9,772 nucleotides of DNA. Origin: CAZLGO01 sp964559295 (GTDB lineage Archaea > Methanobacteriota > Methanobacteria > Methanobacteriales > Methanobacteriaceae). A program made the translations under genes and the position numbers. The stretch's first letter is position 1. The number at the start of each line of letters is the position of its first letter. Where the stretch lies: positions 1 through 9,772 of the forward strand of contig CAZLGO010000066.1 of the NCBI GenBank assembly GCA_964559295.1. Direction: 5' to 3'. Below, piece by piece: positions 6,223 to 9,772 of the stretch. The notes under the pieces were generated by a model. That model was not told where the DNA came from. It saw nothing but the letters and a program-made list of their open reading frames with translations, and searched no databases.

Positions 6223-6260
6223 AATACATGTGGAAAAGATAAAAATGATTTACATGTATT
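6223..6260. repeat. 9-bp inverted repeat AATACATGT / ACATGTATT upstream of ino1
   Basis: AATACATGT (6223-6231) and its exact complement ACATGTATT (6252-6260) are separated by 20 bp. The right arm contains the 8-bp palindrome TACATGTA. Arm centres are 29 bp apart, close to three helical turns. The pair lies 16 bp before the ino1 Shine-Dalgarno, so it is either a two-site operator or a leader hairpin. Confidence 0.55.
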
Positions 6261-6290
6261 GATAGGGACAACTGTTGAGGGGTTGTTTGA

Positions 6291-7385
6291 ATGGGAAGGA
6301 TAAAAATAGCAATAATTGGAGTTGGCAATTGTGCAAGTTCTCTAGTTCAAGGAATTCATTATTACAAATATAGAGATCCAGAAGATACTGTTGGTTTAAT
6401 GCACTGGGATATTGGGGGTTATACTCCAAGTGATATAGAAGTCGTGGCTGCTGCTGATGTTGACAAAAGAAAGGTGGGCAAAGATTTAAGTGAGGCTATT
6501 TTTGCAAAACCAAATTGTACTCATGTTTTTTGTGATGATATTCCTAAAACTGGGGTTGAGGTGGTTATGGGTAGGGTTTTAGATGGTGTTGCTCCACATA
6601 TGATGGAATATCCTGAGGATCGGACTTTTGTGGTTTCAGACGAGGCGGAAGCAGATATAGTAGAGGTTCTAAAGGAAAGTGGAGCAGAAATTGTCTTAAA
6701 TTATCTTCCTGTTGGTTCAGAGGAGGCTACAAAATTTTACGCTCAGTGTGCCCTTGATGCAGGTGTTGCGTTTATAAATTGTATACCTGTTTTTATAGCA
6801 AGCAATCCCAAATGGGCCTCTAAATTTAGAAAAAAAGGTCTACCTATAATAGGCGACGACGTAAAAGCACAAATTGGTGCTACAATCACTCATAGAACAT
6901 TAGCTGATCTATTCAAAAAAAGAGGTGTGAGTTTAGAGCGAACCTATCAGTTAAACACAGGAGGTAACACAGATTTTCTTAACATGCTTAATAAAGAAAG
7001 GCTCGTATCAAAAGAGAAATCAAAAACAGAGGCAGTACAATCAGCTCTTGCTGAAAGGCTTGATGCTGAGAATATCCATGTTGGTCCAAGCGATTATGTC
7101 GCATGGCAAAAAGATAATAAGGTTTGTTTTTTGCGAATGGAAGGCAGAACATTTGGCAATGTTCCAATGAATATAGAGTTAAGACTAAGTGTAGAAGATT
7201 CTCCAAATTCTGCTGGCTGTGTAATAGATGCCATCAGGTGCTGTAAATTAGCGTTGGATAGAAAAATTGGTGGACCACTTATCTCGATTTCCGCTTATAC
7301 AATGAAACATCCCCCAGAACAGTTCACAGACGATGAGGCAAGAGCAATGGTGGAGGAATTTATAGAAGGGAAAAGAGAACTATGA
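6291..7385 (+). CDS. ino1: Inositol-1-phosphate (myo-inositol-3-phosphate) synthase
   Basis: A cytoplasmic NAD+-dependent lyase/isomerase that converts glucose-6-phosphate to inositol phosphate, the entry to archaetidylinositol lipids and, in some archaea, di-myo-inositol phosphate solute. At 364 residues it is the short archaeal/actinobacterial form. It has Rossmann motif GVGNCASSL (10-18), GDDVKAQIGATITHR (188-202, with K192 in the conserved active-site segment), LNTGGNTDFLNM (221-232) and DSPNSAG (303-309), followed by the K319 region. ATG at 6291 is preceded by GAGGGG (6277-6282) eight bases away and leads directly into the nucleotide-binding strand, so the start is secure. It is divergent from cbiP and convergent with the ABC ATPase, with only 8 bp between stop codons. 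Palindromic elements in the long leader suggest regulated expression, but the signal is unknown. Confidence 0.95.
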   Translation: MGRIKIAIIGVGNCASSLVQGIHYYKYRDPEDTVGLMHWDIGGYTPSDIEVVAAADVDKRKVGKDLSEAIFAKPNCTHVFCDDIPKTGVEVVMGRVLDGVAPHMMEYPEDRTFVVSDEAEADIVEVLKESGAEIVLNYLPVGSEEATKFYAQCALDAGVAFINCIPVFIASNPKWASKFRKKGLPIIGDDVKAQIGATITHRTLADLFKKRGVSLERTYQLNTGGNTDFLNMLNKERLVSKEKSKTEAVQSALAERLDAENIHVGPSDYVAWQKDNKVCFLRMEGRTFGNVPMNIELRLSVEDSPNSAGCVIDAIRCCKLALDRKIGGPLISISAYTMKHPPEQFTDDEARAMVEEFIEGKREL

Positions 7386-7393
7386 ATTTTTAT

Positions 7394-8191
7394 TTAAGTT
7401 TTCATATTGAACCTATGATGGATTCTTGGAGATACCTTTATCTCAATTTCCTTTTCTAAAATATCCAAAATTTTGCCTCTAATTTTTAAAAAATCTTTAC
7501 TTATTCTATCCCTCATCCTTTCAATGTCAATTTCAAACACTTTTATTATTTTACCAGGCCTTGCGCTTAAAACCACCACTCTATCCCCAAGAAAAACTGC
7601 TTCATCAACGTTGTGAGTTACAAAAACAATTGTCTTTTTTGTATCTTCCCAGATCTTTAAAAGTTCTTTCTGGAGAAGATTCCTTGTTTGGATATCAAGG
7701 GCTGCAAAGGGTTCGTCCATCAAAAGAACTTCAGGATCGTTTGCTAAAGCCCTTACTATTGCAACTCTCTGTTTCATCCCTCCAGATAGCTCATAGGGAG
7801 AACAATCTTTGAATCCCTCAAGTCCAACAAGCTTTATATATTCCTCCACAATTTCATATCTTTTATCTTCAGAAAGCCCCTTCATCTCCAACCCAAAGGC
7901 AACGTTTTCAATCACACTTCTCCATGGAAAAAGAGAATATTGCTGAAAAACAAATCCACGGTCGTATCCTGGACCTTTTATAGCCCTCCCATCTATTGAT
8001 ATTTCTCCTGTAGTTGGTTCATCTAACCCTGCGATTATTCTCAACAGAGTGGTCTTTCCACAACCGGATGGACCAACGATGCAAAGAAACTCGCCTTCTT
8101 CCACATCTAAGTTAATGGTATCAAGGGCTTTGATGGTCTTTTCTTTAGCCGCAAAGCTTTTTGAAACATTTTTTATGATTATTTTAGACAT
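7394..8191 (-). CDS. ABC importer ATPase, SsuB/TauB/NrtD-like
   Basis: A 265-residue cytoplasmic ATPase that powers the importer formed with the upstream permease. All catalytic elements are intact: Walker A GPSGCGKTT (40-48), Q-loop FQQYSLFPW (82-90), signature LSGGMKQ (135-141), Walker B VLLMDEP (155-161) with E160, D-loop AALD (163-166) and switch H193. The FVFQQYSLFPWRSVIENV pattern and EAVFLGDRVVVLSARPG (197-213) are typical of the nitrate/sulfonate/taurine/thiamine-precursor subfamily. The ATG at 8191 follows GGAGG at 8196-8200. It is the last gene of the minus-strand operon, 83 bp after the permease stop, and that gap holds one copy of the inverted repeat. Transported solute cannot be inferred. 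Confidence 0.95.
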   Translation of the reverse strand: MSKIIIKNVSKSFAAKEKTIKALDTINLDVEEGEFLCIVGPSGCGKTTLLRIIAGLDEPTTGEISIDGRAIKGPGYDRGFVFQQYSLFPWRSVIENVAFGLEMKGLSEDKRYEIVEEYIKLVGLEGFKDCSPYELSGGMKQRVAIVRALANDPEVLLMDEPFAALDIQTRNLLQKELLKIWEDTKKTIVFVTHNVDEAVFLGDRVVVLSARPGKIIKVFEIDIERMRDRISKDFLKIRGKILDILEKEIEIKVSPRIHHRFNMKT

Positions 8192-8205
8192 ATTGCCTCC
8201 AATCT

Positions 8206-8274
8206 TTTAAAAGAAACCTTTAGAAAAGGTTTCATCTAAAAGTAGGTTTTGATCAACCTTTTTTTAAAAGGTTG
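8206..8274 (-). repeat. Inverted repeat copy A, double-hairpin element between permease and ATPase genes
   Basis: This 69-bp element is the reverse complement of 9084-9151 with two substitutions and one single-base gap. It contains two 21-nt hairpins, each a 9-bp stem with a 3-nt loop: GAAACCTTT (8213-8221)/AAAGGTTTC (8225-8233) and CAACCTTTT (8254-8262)/AAAAGGTTG (8266-8274). TTGATCAA (8249-8256) is an 8-bp palindrome between them. The element starts at the base next to the permease stop codon. In the operon transcript the GAAACC hairpin is followed by UUUU, so it could act as an attenuator or an RNA-stabilising stem. Confidence 0.85.
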
Positions 8275-9027
8275 TCAGACATACCTTCCTCTCCATAAAA
8301 TGTATCGATCCTCTGCTTTTTTGAAGAGGTAGTCAATTACGAATCCTATTACTCCAATGGTAAGCATGCCCACAATGACGTCTCCTGTGTCAATAAGGCG
8401 CATGGCTTTCATGATAAGATAGCCTAAACCAGACTTTGCAGCTATCATTTCAGCAGCTACAGTACACATGAATCCAATTCCAATTCCAATTCTCAAACCT
8501 GTGAATATGCCTGGTAGGGACGCTGGTACTACCACATTACTTAAAACCTGACTTTGATCGGCTCCAAGAGTATATGCAACCTCTATAAATACCTTCTCAA
8601 CTCCCTTTACACCATCTATCGTGTTGAGCAATATAGGAAAAAATGCACCGATGAATATGATAAAAACTTCTGATTTGAGCCCCAATCCAAACCAGAGAAG
8701 TGCAAATGGTATCCATGCAAGGGGAGGTATTGGACGTAAAATTTGAATTACAGAATTTAAGAGAGCTTCAATTTCCTTTGACCATCCAATGCCAATTCCT
8801 ATAGGTATTGCAATTGCGGAAGCTATGATAAAACCAGTAGTGACTCTTATTATTGTGCTAAGCATGTCTATAAACAGTTCACCACTTATAATAAGTCCAA
8901 AAAAGGATGTTAACACCTCATATGGTGTTGGAAGGATATAGGATGGTACAAATCCTAAGAAAGTTAAAAATGACCATAGTATTATTATAGTAATTGGCAC
9001 AGCAAGTGACATTATGACTTTTCTCAA
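8275..9027 (-). CDS. ABC importer permease, SsuC/TauC-like (BPD_transp_1)
   Basis: A 250-residue inner-membrane subunit with about six hydrophobic spans (roughly 7-25, 60-82, 97-115, 120-135, 172-195, 218-235). It carries the cytoplasmic EAA coupling loop EVAYTLGADQSQVLSNVVVPASLPGI (149-174), where E149, A150-equivalent, G155 and LPGI fit the consensus that contacts the ATPase. LRPIPPLAWIPFALLWFG (97-114) is characteristic of the sulfonate/taurine/nitrate subfamily. The start is TTG at 9027, chosen because GGAGGAG (9033-9039) lies five bases upstream; the next in-frame ATG is codon 6. It is the middle gene of the operon, 119 bp after the binding-protein gene and 83 bp before the ATPase gene. 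It is bracketed exactly by the two inverted repeat copies. Confidence 0.95.
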   Translation of the reverse strand: MRKVIMSLAVPITIIILWSFLTFLGFVPSYILPTPYEVLTSFFGLIISGELFIDMLSTIIRVTTGFIIASAIAIPIGIGIGWSKEIEALLNSVIQILRPIPPLAWIPFALLWFGLGLKSEVFIIFIGAFFPILLNTIDGVKGVEKVFIEVAYTLGADQSQVLSNVVVPASLPGIFTGLRIGIGIGFMCTVAAEMIAAKSGLGYLIMKAMRLIDTGDVIVGMLTIGVIGFVIDYLFKKAEDRYILWRGRYV

Positions 9028-9032
9028 GCCTA

Positions 9033-9039
9033 CTCCTCC
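9033..9039 (-). promoter_or_regulatory. Strong Shine-Dalgarno fixing a TTG start
   Basis: GGAGGAG on the minus strand, five bases before the TTG at 9027, is the best ribosome-binding site in the window. It supports TTG rather than the ATG five codons later. Confidence 0.8.
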
Positions 9040-9057
9040 AAAAAATAAATAAAAATT

Positions 9058-9076
9058 GGGTTGTTTGGATCAACCC
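9058..9076 (-). repeat. Short hairpin GGGTTG/CAACCC near the permease start
   Basis: GGGTTG (9058-9063) pairs with CAACCC (9071-9076) around a 7-nt loop, between repeat copy B and the permease Shine-Dalgarno. Its GGATCAACCC part resembles the TTGATCAACC centre of the neighbouring repeat and may be a decayed fragment of it. Confidence 0.4.
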
Positions 9077-9083
9077 TTCCCCT

Positions 9084-9151
9084 CAACCTTTTAAAAAAAG
9101 TTGATCAAAACCTACCTTCAGATGAAACCTTTTCTAAAGGTTTCTTTTAAA
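9084..9151 (+). repeat. Inverted repeat copy B, double-hairpin element after the binding-protein gene
   Basis: This 68-bp element is complementary to 8206-8274 (65 of 69 aligned columns identical). It has the perfect hairpin GAAACCTTT (9124-9132)/AAAGGTTTC (9136-9144) with a TCT loop, and a second hairpin CAACCTTTT (9084-9092) whose right arm lacks one G. The palindrome TTGATCAA is at 9101-9108. Its outer end overlaps the stop codon of the binding-protein gene (9147-9149). Confidence 0.85.
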
Positions 9152-9772
9152 GGTTTGGGAGATACCTAAGATCGAAGATGTCTTCCTCTCTAAGGTCATG
9201 TTTTATGTATCCAAGTTGCTTTTGAATCTCAACAAACTTTAGCACCTTCTCTATAAACTCATCTGTTGGTATTGCCACAAATTTCATGTGCTTTAGCGCT
9301 TCTTTTTCAACATCTACATCTGTTCCAAGTTCTTCAGATAGTATGGAAGCTGTTTCGTCTTTGTGAGCATTTGCATAATCTGTTGCCTCAACATGGACTT
9401 TCAAGAATTTTTTTAAGACATCTGGTCTGTTTTTCCTGAAATCATCTGTTGCAACTACAACACAGCAGGGATGATCTTTCCAGATTTCTCCAGAATACAT
9501 CAATACATCACCATATCCCTCAAGCTTAGCAGTTGAGACATAAGGCTCCCATGCGATAAAGCCATCGATCTCTCCTGCCTGAAGGGCTTTTGGCATGAGA
9601 GGCACTTCCAACTCAATTATATTAACTTCCTCAGGATTAATGTTGTTTTTTTCTAACGCATCTCTTAAAAGGACATCTTGTATACTCCCCACCATAGGTA
9701 TGGCTATGGTCTTTCCTCTAAGATCTTCTATGCTTTTTATGTTGGTGCCCTTTCTAACCACGATTCCAGAAC
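9147..9772 (-). CDS. ABC importer substrate-binding protein, SsuA/NMT1-like (partial, 5' end outside window)
   Basis: The C-terminal roughly 208 residues of a periplasmic-binding-type (extracytoplasmic) protein. The frame stays open to the window edge, so the start, signal peptide or lipobox are not visible. An internal GTG at 9761 is not the start, since sense codons continue upstream. It has SIEDLRGKTIAIP and GSIQDVLLRDALE, typical of the first lobe crossing, then EIDGFIAWEPY, a hallmark of the SsuA/TauA/NrtA/THI5 cluster. The HPCCVVVATDDF segment carries adjacent cysteines in the second lobe. The stop TAA at 9147-9149 lies inside repeat copy B. It is the first of the three visible genes in transcription order. 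The ligand cannot be assigned from the visible part. Confidence 0.92.
   Translation of the reverse strand, partial: SGIVVRKGTNIKSIEDLRGKTIAIPMVGSIQDVLLRDALEKNNINPEEVNIIELEVPLMPKALQAGEIDGFIAWEPYVSTAKLEGYGDVLMYSGEIWKDHPCCVVVATDDFRKNRPDVLKKFLKVHVEATDYANAHKDETASILSEELGTDVDVEKEALKHMKFVAIPTDEFIEKVLKFVEIQKQLGYIKHDLREEDIFDLRYLPNL

Larger units (their letters stand above)
5883..6290. other. 408-bp divergent intergenic region cbiP/ino1, repeat-rich
   Basis: No coding region is supported here. The cbiP side has minus-strand TATA candidates at about 5960-5972 and 5897-5906, plus a small inverted repeat GATCT-GGTG-AGATC (5916-5929). The middle carries GATGATCATTG/GATGATTG near 6013-6034. The ino1 side has the box A, palindrome, half-repeat and inverted repeat listed separately. 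GAGGGG (6277-6282) is the ino1 Shine-Dalgarno. No B12 box or other known riboswitch signature was recognised. Confidence 0.6.

Noticed and set aside
5883..6290. Cobalamin riboswitch upstream of cbiP
   Set aside because: No B12-box consensus or the expected multi-stem layout was seen on the minus strand. Only short AT-rich hairpins are present.

Overview
The window reads as the chromosome of an AT-rich archaeon, most likely a hydrogen- or methane-metabolising euryarchaeote. The signs are TATA-box/BRE-type promoters about 25 bp ahead of inferred start sites, GGTGAT-type Shine-Dalgarno sites, a tRNA gene without an encoded CCA end, an HycI-type hydrogenase maturation endopeptidase, NikR, and an archaeal/actinobacterial-type inositol-1-phosphate synthase. 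The exact lineage cannot be fixed from the sequence. No phage, IS or CRISPR structure is present.

Layout. (1) 158-520 (+) encodes a small AhpD/CMD-fold protein whose redox motif is almost entirely substituted; it meets hycI tail to tail with overlapping stop codons. (2) 515-2164 (-) is a compact three-gene operon, nikR - PRMT-like methyltransferase - hycI, linking nickel sensing to [NiFe]-hydrogenase maturation. (3) A two-CBS-domain protein (2219-2620, +) is divergent from nikR and ends 6 bp from a tRNA-Gly(GCC) gene (2627-2700, -). (4) 2963-4306 (+) is a DASS/SLC13-like permease with an awkward start region. It converges on cbiP (4329-5882, -), cobyric acid synthase of the cobalamin/corrinoid pathway. 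(5) A 408-bp intergenic region rich in repeats separates cbiP from the divergent ino1 (6291-7385, +). (6) The right end is an SsuABC/TauABC-like ABC importer on the minus strand, in transcription order substrate-binding protein (cut by the window edge), permease, ATPase.

Functionally, two metals needed by anaerobic archaeal C1/H2 metabolism recur: nickel (NikR, HycI) and cobalt (CbiP). Ino1 feeds inositol phospholipids or solutes. The ABC importer takes up an unidentified small organic solute.

The most unusual structure is a pair of ~68-bp near-identical inverted repeats (65 of 69 aligned positions match). Each carries two 21-nt hairpins, and together they bracket exactly the permease gene of the ABC operon. 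A degenerate half-copy lies in the cbiP-ino1 spacer. Other points worth checking are the PRMT-like enzyme in the nickel/hydrogenase operon, which keeps the exact double-glutamate spacing, and the start-stop (ATG-TAA) codon pair behind a good Shine-Dalgarno site ahead of the DASS permease.
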